Shown: positions 8,831 to 18,320 of the stretch, one piece after another
Layout: each line of letters starts with the position of its first letter
How positions within the stretch are numbered: the stretch's first letter is position 1
DNA from: Microbacterium sp. Leaf159
GTDB lineage: Bacteria > Actinomycetota > Actinomycetes > Actinomycetales > Microbacteriaceae
NCBI RefSeq assembly: GCF_001423615.1
Contig: NZ_LMOU01000001.1
Coordinates: forward strand, 366,302-430,301
Direction of reading: 5' to 3'
DNA length: 64,000 nt
The notes under the pieces: generated by a model
Told to the model about the DNA's origin: nothing
What the model saw: the letters and a program-made list of their open reading frames with translations, nothing else
Database searches by the model: none
Program-made: the position numbers and the translations under genes

Positions 8831-9759
8831 GGAACTGCGAGATCGTCGGGTGGGGCACGTCGCTTCCCGCACGGACGGTGCGATTCGACGATGAGACGCG
8901 GTATCGCATCGAGGACGACGTGTCGCATCTCGACATGCTGACCGAGGCGTGCGAACGGGCGCTCGCACACGCGGGCGTCACGGCGGATCAGATCGACCTC
9001 GTCCTGGGTGCCTCGGCAGCTGGAATCCAGCCCATCCCGTGCACGGCCGCGCTCGTGCTCGAGAGACTGACCCTCACCGGTCACGCTGCGGCCTTCGACG
9101 TCAACTCGACCTGCACGAGCTTCATCACGGCTCTCGACGTCGCGTCTCGGTACCTGGACGCCGGCGACCACGACACGATCCTCGTGTTCGCGGGCGACGT
9201 GGGAACCCGCTTCCTGAATCCCGAGCAGCGCGAGAGCTTCGAGCTCTTCAGCGATGCCGGTGCAGCCGTCGTGCTCCGCCGCTCCGCAGACGCCGACCGG
9301 GGCGTGATCGCGAGCACGCAGCGCACCTGGCCCGCCTACGCGCACGACACCGAGATCAGGGGAGGGCTGTCCGGTTCGCCCGCGCAGGCCTATGCCACGG
9401 CAGACCCCGCCGACTACCTGTTCGACATGGACGGACGCCGAGCGCTGCTCGGGATGATGCGCGTGCTGCCGGAGTTCTTCGACGCCTTCCACCGGAGCTC
9501 GGGGATCTCCTACGACGATGTCGCGCTCTGGGTGCCGCATCAGGCGTCGGCCGCGCTCGGACCGATGCTCGATCGCCTCGGCATCCCGGTCGAACGCCGC
9601 ATCGACCAGGTGAGGGATTTCGGCAACATGGTGTCGTCATCGGTGCCGTTCATGCTGGCTCGCGCGCTCGAGAGCGGTCGGGTCGGCGCCGGTGACACCG
9701 TGATCCTCTGCGGCACGGCAGCTGGTCTCACGGCCAACATCCTCGCGCTCCGACTCTGA
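8824..9759 (+). CDS. 3-oxoacyl-ACP synthase III-like condensing enzyme
   Basis: A 311-residue thiolase-fold enzyme. The complete KAS III triad is visible: the cysteine in NSTCTSFITAL, the histidine in WVPHQAS and the asparagine in FGNMVSSSVP. It would condense an acyl-CoA or acyl-ACP with a malonyl or second acyl unit. The start is ATG 8824, or GTG 8827, both inside the last codons of the ligase gene. Housekeeping fabH normally sits with fabD, acpP and fabF; here the neighbours are a ligase, an MBL hydrolase and a reductase. A dedicated secondary pathway (OleA-, DarB- or pyrone-like) therefore looks more likely than general fatty-acid initiation. Confidence 0.83.
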   Translation: MVRNCEIVGWGTSLPARTVRFDDETRYRIEDDVSHLDMLTEACERALAHAGVTADQIDLVLGASAAGIQPIPCTAALVLERLTLTGHAAAFDVNSTCTSFITALDVASRYLDAGDHDTILVFAGDVGTRFLNPEQRESFELFSDAGAAVVLRRSADADRGVIASTQRTWPAYAHDTEIRGGLSGSPAQAYATADPADYLFDMDGRRALLGMMRVLPEFFDAFHRSSGISYDDVALWVPHQASAALGPMLDRLGIPVERRIDQVRDFGNMVSSSVPFMLARALESGRVGAGDTVILCGTAAGLTANILALRL

Positions 9760-9787
9760 GATCCTTCCGGGCTGCGAGGATGAGGTG

Positions 9788-10696
9788 ATGATCGCACTCG
9801 TCTCGGCTCCCTCGAACCTGGGCCTTCGGCCTCCTGCGCCCGGAGCGGTTCCCGGCACGTCGAAGGCGCCCGAGGCACTGCGCGAGGCTGGGCTGTACGA
9901 CGCTCTGGCCACACGCGGGGCCGTGGATGCAGGTGCGGTACTGCCCGGACGCTATGTCGATGACCCCGACCGCGCAGAGCAGACACTGCGCAATCAGGAC
10001 GCGATCATCGACCACGCGCGTCGCCTGGCCGCTCGCCTCGTCGACCTGCGGCGTCGCGGGTACGCACCGCTCGTGCTCGGCGGCGACTGCAGCCTCCTCG
10101 TCGCCGCAGGCCTCGCGTCCCGCGTCACCGGAGCCGGCGGCCTGGTTCACGTCGATGGCCACACCGACTTCCGGCACCCCGGGAACAGCGCGTCGATCGG
10201 ATCCCTCGCGGGCGAGGATCTCGCGGCGGCGATCGGCGAGCACCTGCCCGAGATCGCCGACATCGATGGACTCGGCCCCTATTTCGAGGCGGCGTCGACG
10301 GCGCACATCGGGTGCCGGAGAGAGGACGAGGAGCTCGCCGAGGTCACCGAGCGGATCGCCGTCACGATCCCGGCTGACCAGATCATCCTGCACGGAGCCG
10401 CACGCGCCGCATCCCGGGTGCTCGCCGAGCCGCGGCTCGAACGCGGCTTCTGGATCCAGGTCGACGTGGACGTGCTCGACCCGGAGTGCATGCCGGCGGT
10501 CGACAGCCCGGATCCCGGTGGCATCGAGCCCGATGACCTGGTGCGCCTGCTCCAGGAGTTGGCGCCTCGGGCATGGGGCGCTTCCGTCACCGTGTTCGAC
10601 CCCGATCTCGATCCCACCGGCGCTCACGCGGTGCTGCTGGCCCGGATCCTCACGGAGGGGCTGGATCACCTGGGGGAGGATTCCGGGCAGGAGTGA
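9788..10696 (+). CDS. Arginase/agmatinase-family protein
   Basis: A 302-residue ureohydrolase-fold protein. Metal-binding motifs DGHTDF (for the usual DAHxD) and DVDVLDP are present, but the first motif reads GGDCS where arginases have GGDHS, so one manganese-ligand histidine is a cysteine. The start ATG 9788 follows GAGG; a GTG lies three bases earlier. It follows the KAS III gene by 28 bases and may share its transcript, though it has no obvious link to acyl chemistry. Substrate (arginine, agmatine, formimidoglutamate, guanidino acid) is open. Confidence 0.8.
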   Translation: MIALVSAPSNLGLRPPAPGAVPGTSKAPEALREAGLYDALATRGAVDAGAVLPGRYVDDPDRAEQTLRNQDAIIDHARRLAARLVDLRRRGYAPLVLGGDCSLLVAAGLASRVTGAGGLVHVDGHTDFRHPGNSASIGSLAGEDLAAAIGEHLPEIADIDGLGPYFEAASTAHIGCRREDEELAEVTERIAVTIPADQIILHGAARAASRVLAEPRLERGFWIQVDVDVLDPECMPAVDSPDPGGIEPDDLVRLLQELAPRAWGASVTVFDPDLDPTGAHAVLLARILTEGLDHLGEDSGQE

Positions 10697-10714
10697 CGCC
10701 CGGCCCGCCCGCGC

Positions 10715-13165
10715 TCACACCAGGGTGCGGCCGATGCTCCCGATCACACCGTCGATGGGCTGCCCCGAGGCGTCACGTCGTGCACCCGACTCGGGGAGCT
10801 TGCGCACGGCACCCGTCGGGTCGACAGCCTGAGCCGGGCTCGGTCCCACCCAGGCGACCGTCAGACGGTCCTCGCCCTTCAGGAACGCGTGCGCCCGCAC
10901 ACCGCCGGTCGCCCGGCCCTTGGCGGGGTACTCGGAGAACGGCGAGACCTTCGCGCGGCCCGGTTCGGTTCCCGGAAGGCTGCTGTCGCCTCCGGACACC
11001 GTGGCGACCACGGCATCGGACTCGGGGTTCACCGCACCGAAGAAGAGCACCGAGGCGCCGGCGCCCAGCTTGATGCCGGCCATGCCACCCGCCGGTGCAC
11101 CCTGAGGTCGCACTGCAGACGCGGAGAATCGGAGCAGCTGGGCGTCGCTCGTCACGAAGACGAGGTCGTCATCGTCCCGCGCAGCCACCGCACCGACCAC
11201 CGTGTCACCGGGCTTCATGCCGATGACCTCGAGATCGGGGCGCACGGGCAGCGTCGACGGGACGATCCGCTTCACGGTGCCCTGTGCCGTGCCGAGCGCG
11301 ATCGGCACCTCGCTGTCGAAGCGGACGAAGCCCAGGATGCGCTCTCCTCGGGTGGTGATCCCGAGGTAATCGCGCAGCGGGGCTCCTGCGGCCAGCTGCA
11401 CGGACGACGACGGCACCGACGGCAGGTCGACAGGGGAGAACCGCAGCACGCGCCCCTCGGTCGTCAGCGCGCCGATCTCGGCACGGACCGTCGTCTCGAT
11501 CGTCGTCAGGATCGCGTCGTGCTTGCTGCGGCGAGGCGGCAGCGAGAGCTCCTCGCCCTCGCCGAGATCCACCCGCACCGCTCGACCGGTCGTCGAGAGG
11601 ACGAGCACGGTCGGAGCGTCCGCGATCTGCAGATCGACCGCGGCGCCCTTCGTCGCACGGGGCTTCGGGGGAGCGGCGTTCATCAGGAGCGTGCGGCGAG
11701 GAGTGCCGTATGCGTCTGCCGCGGCATCGAGTTCCTTCGCGACCGCAGCCCGGAGCAGCACGTCGCTGCCGAGGAGCTCGCGCAGCGCGGCGATCTCGGC
11801 CAGCAAGGCGTCGCGCTCGGTCTCGAGTTCGATGCGCGAGAACTTCGTCAGTCGGCGCAGACGCAGTTCGAGGATGTACTCGGCCTGCAGCTCGCTGAGG
11901 TCGAACACGGAACGCAGTCGTGAGCGTGCCTGCTCGGAGTCGTCGGACGAGCGGATGACCTGGATGACCTCGTCGATGTCGAGGATCGCGATGAGCAGAC
12001 CTTCGACGAGGTGCAGCCGCTCTTCGCGCCGTGCGAGCCGATACCGGCTGCGTCGAGTGATGACCTCGAGACGGTGAGCCACGTAGACCCGCAGCATCTC
12101 CTTGAGGCCGAGCGTGCGTGGCTGTCCGTCGACCAGGGCCACGTTGTTGATGCTGAACGAATCTTCGAGAGGCGTCAGCCGGTAGAGCTGCTCGAGCACC
12201 GCGTTGGGGTCGAACCCGGTCTTGATGCCGATCGCGACGCGCAGACCGTGGTTGCGGTCCGTGAGGTCGGTCACATCACTGATGCCCTGCAGCTTCTTCG
12301 CCTGCACCGCATCGCGGATCTTCTCGATCAGTCGCTCGGGGCCGACCATGTACGGCAGCTCCGACACGATGATGCCGGTTCGGCGCGGGCCGAGAGGTTC
12401 GACGGAGACCTTGCCTCGCACCTTGAGCGCGCCGCGCCCGTTCGTGTACGCGTCCTTGACACCGTCGAGACCCATCAGGATGCCGCCGGAGGGGAAGTCG
12501 GGCCCCGGTACGAACTCCATGAGCTCTTCGGTCGTGGCGTCGGGGTTCTCGAGCAGGTGAGTGGCGGCGGCGACGACCTCGATCAGGTTGTGCGGTGCCA
12601 TGTTGGTGGCCATGCCGACCGCGATGCCGCTCGCTCCGTTGACGAGGAGGTTCGGGAAGGCGGCCGGGAGCACCGAGGGCTGCTGGAACTGGCCGTCGTA
12701 GTTCGGGATGAAGTCGACGACGTCTTCGTCGAGGTTCTCGGTGAGCGCCATCGCCGGCGATGCCAGGCGTGCCTCGGTGTAGCGGGCGGCGGCGGGACCG
12801 TCGTCGAGTGAGCCGAAGTTGCCGTGGCCGTCGACGAGGGGAACGCGCAGCGCCCATTCCTGGGCGAGTCGCACGAGGGCGTCGTAGATCGCGGTGTCGC
12901 CGTGCGGGTGCAGCTTTCCCATGACCTCGCCGACGACGCGGGCGCTCTTCACATGACCGCGGTCGGGCCGCAACCCCATCTCGGCCATCTGGTAGAGGAT
13001 GCGGCGTTGAACGGGCTTCAGCCCGTCGCGAGCGTCGGGCAGTGCCCGCGAGTAGATCACCGAGTACGCGTACTCGAGGAAGGAACCCTGCATCTCGGTT
13101 TCGAGATCGATGTCCTGGATTCTCTCCGGGGCGAGCTCGGGAGGCGGGGTCTTCGGCATGGCCAT
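10715..13165 (-). CDS. parC: DNA topoisomerase IV subunit A
   Basis: An 816-residue breakage-reunion subunit that partners ParE. The catalytic tyrosine lies in [10 protein letters not shown]. Preceding motifs [19 protein letters not shown] and [14 protein letters not shown] are the quinolone-resistance region. The coiled-coil gate follows at about 380-480 and a beta-pinwheel-type C-terminal region after 490. The second in-frame ATG at 13159 has AGGA at better spacing and may be the real start. The C-terminal region lacks a clear GyrA box (QRRGGxG), which supports ParC over GyrA. The gene converges on the arginase-family gene and is divergent from the phosphodiesterase gene. Confidence 0.92.
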   Translation of the reverse strand: MAMPKTPPPELAPERIQDIDLETEMQGSFLEYAYSVIYSRALPDARDGLKPVQRRILYQMAEMGLRPDRGHVKSARVVGEVMGKLHPHGDTAIYDALVRLAQEWALRVPLVDGHGNFGSLDDGPAAARYTEARLASPAMALTENLDEDVVDFIPNYDGQFQQPSVLPAAFPNLLVNGASGIAVGMATNMAPHNLIEVVAAATHLLENPDATTEELMEFVPGPDFPSGGILMGLDGVKDAYTNGRGALKVRGKVSVEPLGPRRTGIIVSELPYMVGPERLIEKIRDAVQAKKLQGISDVTDLTDRNHGLRVAIGIKTGFDPNAVLEQLYRLTPLEDSFSINNVALVDGQPRTLGLKEMLRVYVAHRLEVITRRSRYRLARREERLHLVEGLLIAILDIDEVIQVIRSSDDSEQARSRLRSVFDLSELQAEYILELRLRRLTKFSRIELETERDALLAEIAALRELLGSDVLLRAAVAKELDAAADAYGTPRRTLLMNAAPPKPRATKGAAVDLQIADAPTVLVLSTTGRAVRVDLGEGEELSLPPRRSKHDAILTTIETTVRAEIGALTTEGRVLRFSPVDLPSVPSSSVQLAAGAPLRDYLGITTRGERILGFVRFDSEVPIALGTAQGTVKRIVPSTLPVRPDLEVIGMKPGDTVVGAVAARDDDDLVFVTSDAQLLRFSASAVRPQGAPAGGMAGIKLGAGASVLFFGAVNPESDAVVATVSGGDSSLPGTEPGRAKVSPFSEYPAKGRATGGVRAHAFLKGEDRLTVAWVGPSPAQAVDPTGAVRKLPESGARRDASGQPIDGVIGSIGRTLV

Positions 13166-13219
13166 CCTGAATGGGTGCGAGGCTGAGGGCGTACGGGAGC
13201 CTGTGTCAGACTGGCTCGG

Positions 13220-14341
13220 ATGCCCTTCATTCTACCGTCCGAGTCGCTCGCAGTCCGGAGCGTCGTCGGGGTGGCGGACGACGTGTTCGCCGCTCTGCGC
13301 GGCGAGTCCGCGACCCTGCCGCGGGCCGAATCCGTCGTGCTCGTGCTGATCGACGGCCTCGGCGCGATCAGCCTGCGCGCCCATGCCGGGCACGCCCGCA
13401 CACTGACGGCGGGAATGGCGAAGAAGGATGTGGCCCATTCGGTCTTCCCCTCGACCACCGCGGCGGCCCTCACGAGCATCCTCACGGGCGTGTGGCCCGG
13501 CGAGCATGGGCTGGTCGGATACAGCGTGCTGGACCCCGCACAGGACACTCTGGTCAATCAGCTCACCGGCTGGGAGTCCGAAGGGATCGACCCCGCGACC
13601 TGGCAGGCTGCGCCGACGATCTTCGAGCGCGCCCGTGCCGAGGGGCGACCGACCTTCGCGGTCGGTGTCGCCGCCTACGCCGGAAGCGGGTTCACACGAG
13701 CGACGCTGCGCGGTGCCGACTTCGTCGCCGCGCAGACGCCGGCAGAGCGGGTCCAGGTCGCGTACGACCTGGCCGAACGGCACCCCGGTTCGCTGGTGTA
13801 CTGCTACCTGCCGGAGGCGGACAAGGCGGGCCACCGCTACGGCCTGGATTCGGTGCAGTGGGTGTCGGCGCTCGAGGAGATCGACGCCGCGATGTCCCGG
13901 CGGGTGCCGCCGGGAGTCGGAGTGCTCGTCACCTCGGACCACGGCATGGTCGATGTACCCGCGCACCGGCAGGTCGTGCTCGAAGTCGAGCATCTGGCCG
14001 ATGTGCGTCACATCGGCGGGGAACCGCGGATGCTGCACGTCTACGTCGATCCCGACGTCGAGGCCGCGGCCGTCGCCGCTCGATGGACGCGCGATCTCGA
14101 CGGACGCGCCGATGTCGGCACCCGTCAGGAAGCGATCGCGGCGGGGCTGTTCGGCCCGGAGGTGACTGCCGCCGCCGCATCGCGGATCGGCGACGTGCTC
14201 GTCGTCGCGCGCGGCAACGGTGCGGTCTATGACGGGACCGCGCAGGATCAGCGCAGCCGGGGAATGATCGGTCAGCACGGCGGCCTCACTCCGGAGGAAC
14301 GTCAGGTGCCCCTGCTCCGCTTCGGTGCGTTCGCCCGCTGA
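13220..14341 (+). CDS. Alkaline phosphatase-superfamily phosphodiesterase
   Basis: A 373-residue protein of the type I phosphodiesterase/nucleotide pyrophosphatase group. The first metal site is VLVLIDGLG, the nucleophile region is [15 protein letters not shown] (threonine after FPS), and the later metal motifs are [13 protein letters not shown] and VTSDHGMVD. It hydrolyses phosphodiester or pyrophosphate bonds in this family. No signal peptide is evident, so it is probably cytoplasmic. The ATG start at 13220 has a poor ribosome-binding site. It is divergent from parC and converges on sepH. Confidence 0.85.
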   Translation: MPFILPSESLAVRSVVGVADDVFAALRGESATLPRAESVVLVLIDGLGAISLRAHAGHARTLTAGMAKKDVAHSVFPSTTAAALTSILTGVWPGEHGLVGYSVLDPAQDTLVNQLTGWESEGIDPATWQAAPTIFERARAEGRPTFAVGVAAYAGSGFTRATLRGADFVAAQTPAERVQVAYDLAERHPGSLVYCYLPEADKAGHRYGLDSVQWVSALEEIDAAMSRRVPPGVGVLVTSDHGMVDVPAHRQVVLEVEHLADVRHIGGEPRMLHVYVDPDVEAAAVAARWTRDLDGRADVGTRQEAIAAGLFGPEVTAAAASRIGDVLVVARGNGAVYDGTAQDQRSRGMIGQHGGLTPEERQVPLLRFGAFAR

Positions 14342-14389
14342 GCGGTCTCTGAGCCGACCCGTGGAGCGCTCGCGTCCGACCCGCGGACT

Positions 14390-15427
14390 CTACTCGTCGG
14401 TGCGTGCCCCGAAGACGATCTCGTCCCACGAGGGCATGGCGTTCCGTCGCTTGCGTCGGCCGGAGTTGTCGTTCGTCGGCTCGGGAGCGACCTCGGGCTC
14501 GTCGTCCTCATCGGGCGCGGAACTCTCGAAGGCATCGAACAGCGCGATCGGATTGCGATCGTCCTGGTCGTCTTCGGATGTCTCCAGGATCGGGGCGGTC
14601 TCCCGCTGTCCGCGACGACGACGAAGGGCTTCGAGCAGGTCGGCGGTCTCGGGGCTCGTCGTCGCCGACTCCGGTGCGCGCTTGATCGCAGCATCCTGCA
14701 CCGCCGCGGGGGAGCGCTCGGGCGCGGCAACGTCCTCGACATCGGCCTCGGGGGCAGCGATCAGTCGAGGTCCGAAGGCGCCGGAGTCGAAGCGGCTGTC
14801 GTCCTTGTAGGGCGATGCCTGGCGCTCGGCCTCGACCGCTCGCAGTCGCGGGATGAGACCTTCGGGGAGTGAGCCCTGGCGTGAGAGCTGTGTCGCATCG
14901 GCGTTGAGCGGCGACAGGGCACTGCGACGCGGATCGAAGCTCCAGCGGGCATCGTGCTCGACCTCGTTCGCGGCGAACTCGAGCTTGATGATCCAGCCGC
15001 TCTCGTCCTTCCAGCTCGCCCAGCGTTCGGCGGAGGCCTCGATCTCGGAGAGCTTGGCGCGGATGGCGGTGCCGAACGTCGGCTGCGCGTCGGGCTCGAC
15101 ATCGCTGCCGATCAGCACGGGAACGGCGAGAGCCTGGCCGATCACGTGCTCGCGCTCAGCCAGCACGGGGCCTTCGAAGCGGATGACGTCGTCGACGCTG
15201 ATGCCGAGGAGCTCTGCCACCTCGGGGGCCGTGAGTCCGGCGCGGATCTGCGCCTGGATGTCGCGCGGGCTCGCGGCGAGTCGCTGAGCGGTCGGCTCGC
15301 TCTGTCGCGTCGCCCGTCGGATCTCGCGGTGCAGGACGTCGTCGATGGGCAGCGCGAAGCGCTCGCCCGACTCGGTCGCGAGTACGAGCAGACCTGCTTC
15401 TGTGCCGACGATGGTGACGTTTTCCAT
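14390..15427 (-). CDS. sepH: Septation protein SepH
   Basis: A 345-residue member of the DUF3071/SepH family, an actinobacterial FtsZ-binding protein that promotes Z-ring assembly. The N-terminal part (1-100) has the conserved start MENVTIVG, LPIDDVLHREIRRA and a helix-turn-helix-like segment LTAPEVAELLGIS. From about 190 it becomes acidic and low in complexity and ends in a basic patch (SGRRKRRNAMPSWDEIVFG) that is characteristic of the family. The gene is transcribed alone, away from the DUF4193 gene. Confidence 0.9.
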   Translation of the reverse strand: MENVTIVGTEAGLLVLATESGERFALPIDDVLHREIRRATRQSEPTAQRLAASPRDIQAQIRAGLTAPEVAELLGISVDDVIRFEGPVLAEREHVIGQALAVPVLIGSDVEPDAQPTFGTAIRAKLSEIEASAERWASWKDESGWIIKLEFAANEVEHDARWSFDPRRSALSPLNADATQLSRQGSLPEGLIPRLRAVEAERQASPYKDDSRFDSGAFGPRLIAAPEADVEDVAAPERSPAAVQDAAIKRAPESATTSPETADLLEALRRRRGQRETAPILETSEDDQDDRNPIALFDAFESSAPDEDDEPEVAPEPTNDNSGRRKRRNAMPSWDEIVFGARTDE

Positions 15428-15529
15428 GCGAATGCCCCTCTGATGGGTGTGCGTTCATGGTGTCACGCGGGGTGCCTCTCAGCCGGGAATACTCTGGGCG
15501 TGCCGTGAGTTTGGTCTGTCGCACGCACC

Positions 15530-15560
15530 GGCATTTGCTTATTGCCTCACAGTCGTGCAA
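15530..15560 (+). promoter_or_regulatory. Possible promoter for the DUF4193 gene
   Basis: In the 196-base gap upstream of the DUF4193 gene, TTGCTT or TTGCCT as a -35-like element is followed by AAACTATGG as a -10-like element. This is a weak match judged by eye. Confidence 0.3.
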
Positions 15561-15623
15561 ACTATGGCCGCCGATTACCCCGACGGCGCACCACCCACTC
15601 GCATGAAAGTGGAGATTCACCAC

Positions 15624-15917
15624 ATGGCAACCGACTACGACGCTCCCCGCAAGAGTGAAGACGACTCCGAGTCGATCGAAGCCCTCAAGGAGCGTGTGCC
15701 GGACAAGAGCTCCGGCTCTTCGGGAGACGAAGATGCGGACAACCCGTCCAGCTTCGATCTTCCCGGAGCCGATCTTTCCGACCTCGAGCTCGATGTCGTC
15801 GTGCTGCCCGCGCAGCAGGACGAATTCACCTGCATGAACTGCTTCCTCGTGAAGCACCGTTCACAGCTCGATCACGAGGGCTCCTCCGGCCCCATCTGCA
15901 AGGAGTGCGCCGCCTGA
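15624..15917 (+). CDS. DUF4193 family protein
   Basis: A 97-residue acidic protein starting MATDYDAPRKSEDDSES and ending with a cysteine set FTCMNCFLV ... ICKECAA that could bind one zinc ion. This is the actinobacterial DUF4193 pattern. The ATG at 15624 has GGAG about ten bases upstream; upstream in-frame codons lie in a non-coding stretch. Function is unknown; the family is commonly found close to sepH and dut, as here. Confidence 0.85.
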   Translation: MATDYDAPRKSEDDSESIEALKERVPDKSSGSSGDEDADNPSSFDLPGADLSDLELDVVVLPAQQDEFTCMNCFLVKHRSQLDHEGSSGPICKECAA

Positions 15918-15937
15918 GCGCACGCGAACGAGATTCC

Positions 15938-15969
15938 ACGCGCCCCCGACCTCTCGGTCAGGGGCGCGT
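15938..15969. terminator. Bidirectional terminator hairpin
   Basis: Inverted repeat ACGCGCCCCCGACC / GGTCAGGGGCGCGT with one mismatch and a four-base loop, followed by GTCTTTG. It lies between the convergent DUF4193 and DUF3093 genes. Confidence 0.8.
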
Positions 15970-15996
15970 CGTCTTTGTCCGTGGGGGCGGGTGTCG

Positions 15997-16461
15997 TCAG
16001 CCCCGGGATGCGAGGATCGCCGCCGCGAGGCGGTCGGGCGTCCTGGTCGAGACGGTCCAGGTGTCGACCGGGTCGTCCGGGTCGATGTTGGGCACCACGA
16101 CGATGCCGTCGACGCCGCCGCGGATCAGGTGCCATCCGCGGGCCGGCAGGCCGGGACCGCGCGCCTGGCGTGCCTCTTCGCCGCTCAGCGCCGTCGGCGT
16201 GCCGAGGTGTCGAGTCTCGATGTGCGCCCGTCCGGCGCGGAGCACGTCGCCCTCGACCGACACGACGGGCGTGAGGGCGATGAATGCGATCACGAGCAGT
16301 GCCGACACCGCGGCGCCGACGATCAGCGCGATCGTGGAGCCGACGGGGACGAAGATGAGGGCGACCATCGGGCCCGCGAGTGCGACCGTCACCAGCAGCC
16401 ACAGGCTGGGGGACAGTCTCTCGCGGTAGCGGGTCCGCGCGTCAGGAGCGATGTTCTGCAT
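15997..16461 (-). CDS. DUF3093 family membrane protein
   Basis: A 154-residue protein. Start ATG 16461 gives MQNIAPDARTRYRERLSPS; longer frames run into dut on the opposite strand. Two hydrophobic segments at about 20-40 and 44-66 form a short hairpin in the membrane. The C-terminal cytoplasmic part has RHLGTPTALSGEEARQARG and DPDDPVDTWTVSTRTPDRLA, which fits DUF3093 of actinobacteria. It is divergent from dut, with 12 bases between starts, a shared compact promoter region. Confidence 0.8.
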   Translation of the reverse strand: MQNIAPDARTRYRERLSPSLWLLVTVALAGPMVALIFVPVGSTIALIVGAAVSALLVIAFIALTPVVSVEGDVLRAGRAHIETRHLGTPTALSGEEARQARGPGLPARGWHLIRGGVDGIVVVPNIDPDDPVDTWTVSTRTPDRLAAAILASRG

Positions 16462-16473
16462 TAGCCTCGTGGG

Positions 16474-16947
16474 GTGACTGATTCCGTTGATGTCCCCATT
16501 ATCGCCTCTGTGGTGCCCGGTTACGCCCACCCCGGCGATGCCGGAGCCGATCTGGTGGCGGCGGAGGCCGTTCATCTCGGCCCGGGGGAGCGCGCCCTCG
16601 TGGCGACGGGCGTGCGCATCGCCCTGCCTGAGGGATACGCGGCGTTCGTGGTGCCGCGCAGCGGCCTCGCGGCCAAGCACGGCATCTCGATCGTCAACTC
16701 TCCTGGCACGGTGGATGCCGGATACCGCGGCGAGATCAAGGTGAGCCTGATCAACACCGACATCCGCAGCGCGTACGATGTGGCCGTCGGCGACCGCATC
16801 GCGCAGCTGATCGTCATGCCCGTGACGCGAGCCACGTTCATCCCGGTCGAGGAGCTGCCCGACAGCGTCCGCGGCGAAGGTGGCTTCGGTTCGACCGGCT
16901 ACCAGGCAGGATCCCATTCCCCTTCGGCAGGACAGGCCAATGACTGA
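16474..16947 (+). CDS. dut: dUTP diphosphatase
   Basis: A 157-residue homotrimeric dUTPase that removes dUTP and supplies dUMP for thymidylate. All five family motifs are seen: HPGDAGADL (1), PRSGLAAKHG (2), GTVDAGYRGEIKV (3), GDRIAQLIV (4) and the glycine-rich end GEGGFGSTGY (5). The start is GTG at 16474. Its last eight bases overlap the start of the DUF3710 gene, so the genes form one operon. Confidence 0.95.
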   Translation: MTDSVDVPIIASVVPGYAHPGDAGADLVAAEAVHLGPGERALVATGVRIALPEGYAAFVVPRSGLAAKHGISIVNSPGTVDAGYRGEIKVSLINTDIRSAYDVAVGDRIAQLIVMPVTRATFIPVEELPDSVRGEGGFGSTGYQAGSHSPSAGQAND

Positions 16948-17527
16948 CAACAACGCGACTCCCTCGAAGTCGGCTCCGGACGACCGCGCGACTCAGGGTC
17001 CATTCGACGACTCAGAGGCGAACCCCGTGCGCCCCTACATCGACCTCGGCGGAATCAAGATCCTTCCGCGCGAGGGACTGAACCTCCGCCTGGAGGTCGA
17101 GGAGCAGTCCAAGCGCATCGTCGCCGTCGGCCTCGACTACGCCGACTCCTCCCTGCAGGTGCAGCCGTTCGCCGCACCGCGCTCGGGCGGGCTGTGGGAC
17201 GAGACGCGAGTGCAGCTGCGCGATCAGGTCCGCGGCCAGGGCGGTCGCGTCGAGGAGCGGGACGGCCCTCTCGGCAAGGAGCTGCTCGCCGAGGTGCCGG
17301 CCGCCGCGAACGAGGGCTCGGAGCTTCGGCTCGCCCGGTTCATCGGCATCGACGGTCCGCGCTGGTTCCTCCGCGGCGTGATCGGCGGTGCCGCCGCGTC
17401 CGATCTCGAGGCGGCTGCGAAGGTCGAGGACCTCTTCCGGTCGATCGTGGTCGTCCGTGGTGGGGCTCCGATGCCTCCGCGCGACCTGATCCCGCTGAAG
17501 ATGCCCGCGACTCCCGGCTCCGCGTGA
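16940..17527 (+). CDS. DUF3710 family protein
   Basis: A 195-residue soluble protein. ATG 16940 overlaps the end of dut and gives MTDNNATPSKSAPDD. The core has VRPYIDLGGIKILPREGLNLRLEVEE and GPRWFLRGVIGGAAA, both typical of DUF3710. It is always close to dut and DUF3159 in actinobacteria, and here it overlaps both. Function unknown. Confidence 0.85.
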   Translation: MTDNNATPSKSAPDDRATQGPFDDSEANPVRPYIDLGGIKILPREGLNLRLEVEEQSKRIVAVGLDYADSSLQVQPFAAPRSGGLWDETRVQLRDQVRGQGGRVEERDGPLGKELLAEVPAAANEGSELRLARFIGIDGPRWFLRGVIGGAAASDLEAAAKVEDLFRSIVVVRGGAPMPPRDLIPLKMPATPGSA

Positions 17528-18264
17528 GCACCCCGGCCCCGGCCTCGGAGCCCGAGCGCGAGCAGAGCGCATCGGACATCGTCGGCGCCGCGCTCGGTGG
17601 CGCCGCCCGGCGTGCAGGACTCGACCCGAACGAGAGCGGCGCGACCCACAAGGTGGTCTGGTCCGCGATCGGCGGGTGGCGCGGGATCCTCGAATCCGTC
17701 CTGCCGAGCCTCGCGTTCGTCATCCTCTTCACGATCCGCCCGGAGCCGCTGATTCTTCCGCTGGGGGTCTCTGTGGGACTCGCGGCCGTGTTCACGATCG
17801 TGCGGTTGGTGCAGAAGTCTCCGCCATCGGCGGCCATCGGCGGCCTGGTGGCTGCGGCCGCAGCCGCGGCACTCGCCCTGTGGACAGGACGAGGCGAGGA
17901 CAACTTCGTCCCCGGACTGATCACGAACGCCGCGTACGGCACGGCGATGCTCGTCTCCGCGCTGATCGGGTGGTCGCTCATCGGCCTCGCGGTGGGTTTC
18001 CTGATGGGGGAGGGCACCGCCTGGCGCGGCGACCGCCGCAAGCGCCGGGCATTCTTCTGGCTCGGGGTCGCCTGGGCCGCACTGTTCTTCGCTCGGCTCG
18101 CGGTGCAGCTCCCGCTGTACCTCGCAGGCGACGTCACGGCGCTCGGCACGCTCAAGCTCATCATGGGTCTTCCGCTGTTCGCACCGCTGATCGCGGTCAC
18201 GTGGCTCGTCGTGCGCGCGCTCTACCCGCGCGCGTCGGATGCCGAGGCGCCTGCCCAGTCGTGA
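17524..18264 (+). CDS. DUF3159 family membrane protein
   Basis: A 246-residue integral membrane protein. GTG 17524 overlaps the previous stop (GTGA). After a polar N-terminus of about 60 residues there are five or six hydrophobic segments, including LESVLPSLAFVILFTIR, two around 90-125 with an alanine-rich stretch, and two near the C-terminus. It matches DUF3159, third member of the dut-DUF3710-DUF3159 operon. It ends four bases before the palindrome ahead of acnA. Function unknown. Confidence 0.85.
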   Translation: MSTPAPASEPEREQSASDIVGAALGGAARRAGLDPNESGATHKVVWSAIGGWRGILESVLPSLAFVILFTIRPEPLILPLGVSVGLAAVFTIVRLVQKSPPSAAIGGLVAAAAAAALALWTGRGEDNFVPGLITNAAYGTAMLVSALIGWSLIGLAVGFLMGEGTAWRGDRRKRRAFFWLGVAWAALFFARLAVQLPLYLAGDVTALGTLKLIMGLPLFAPLIAVTWLVVRALYPRASDAEAPAQS

Positions 18265-18267
18265 TAG

Positions 18268-18291
18268 ATTTATCTTGACATCAAGATAAAT
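18268..18291. promoter_or_regulatory. Perfect 11-bp palindromic operator-like site ahead of acnA
   Basis: ATTTATCTTGA and TCAAGATAAAT are exact inverse complements with a two-base spacer. The element is AT-rich in GC-rich surroundings, and its right half overlaps a TTGACA -35-like hexamer at 18275-18280. The symmetry and size fit a dimeric regulator (MarR- or TetR-type). The regulator is not known from this window. Confidence 0.7.
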
Positions 18292-18320
18292 TGCAGGCTT
18301 TCGCCCGGAGGCCGAGCAGA

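Noticed and set aside
8824..9759. KAS III-like gene as the housekeeping fabH
   Set aside because: There are no fabD, acpP or fabF neighbours and it overlaps a CoA-ligase-like gene. A dedicated pathway is more likely, though not proven.
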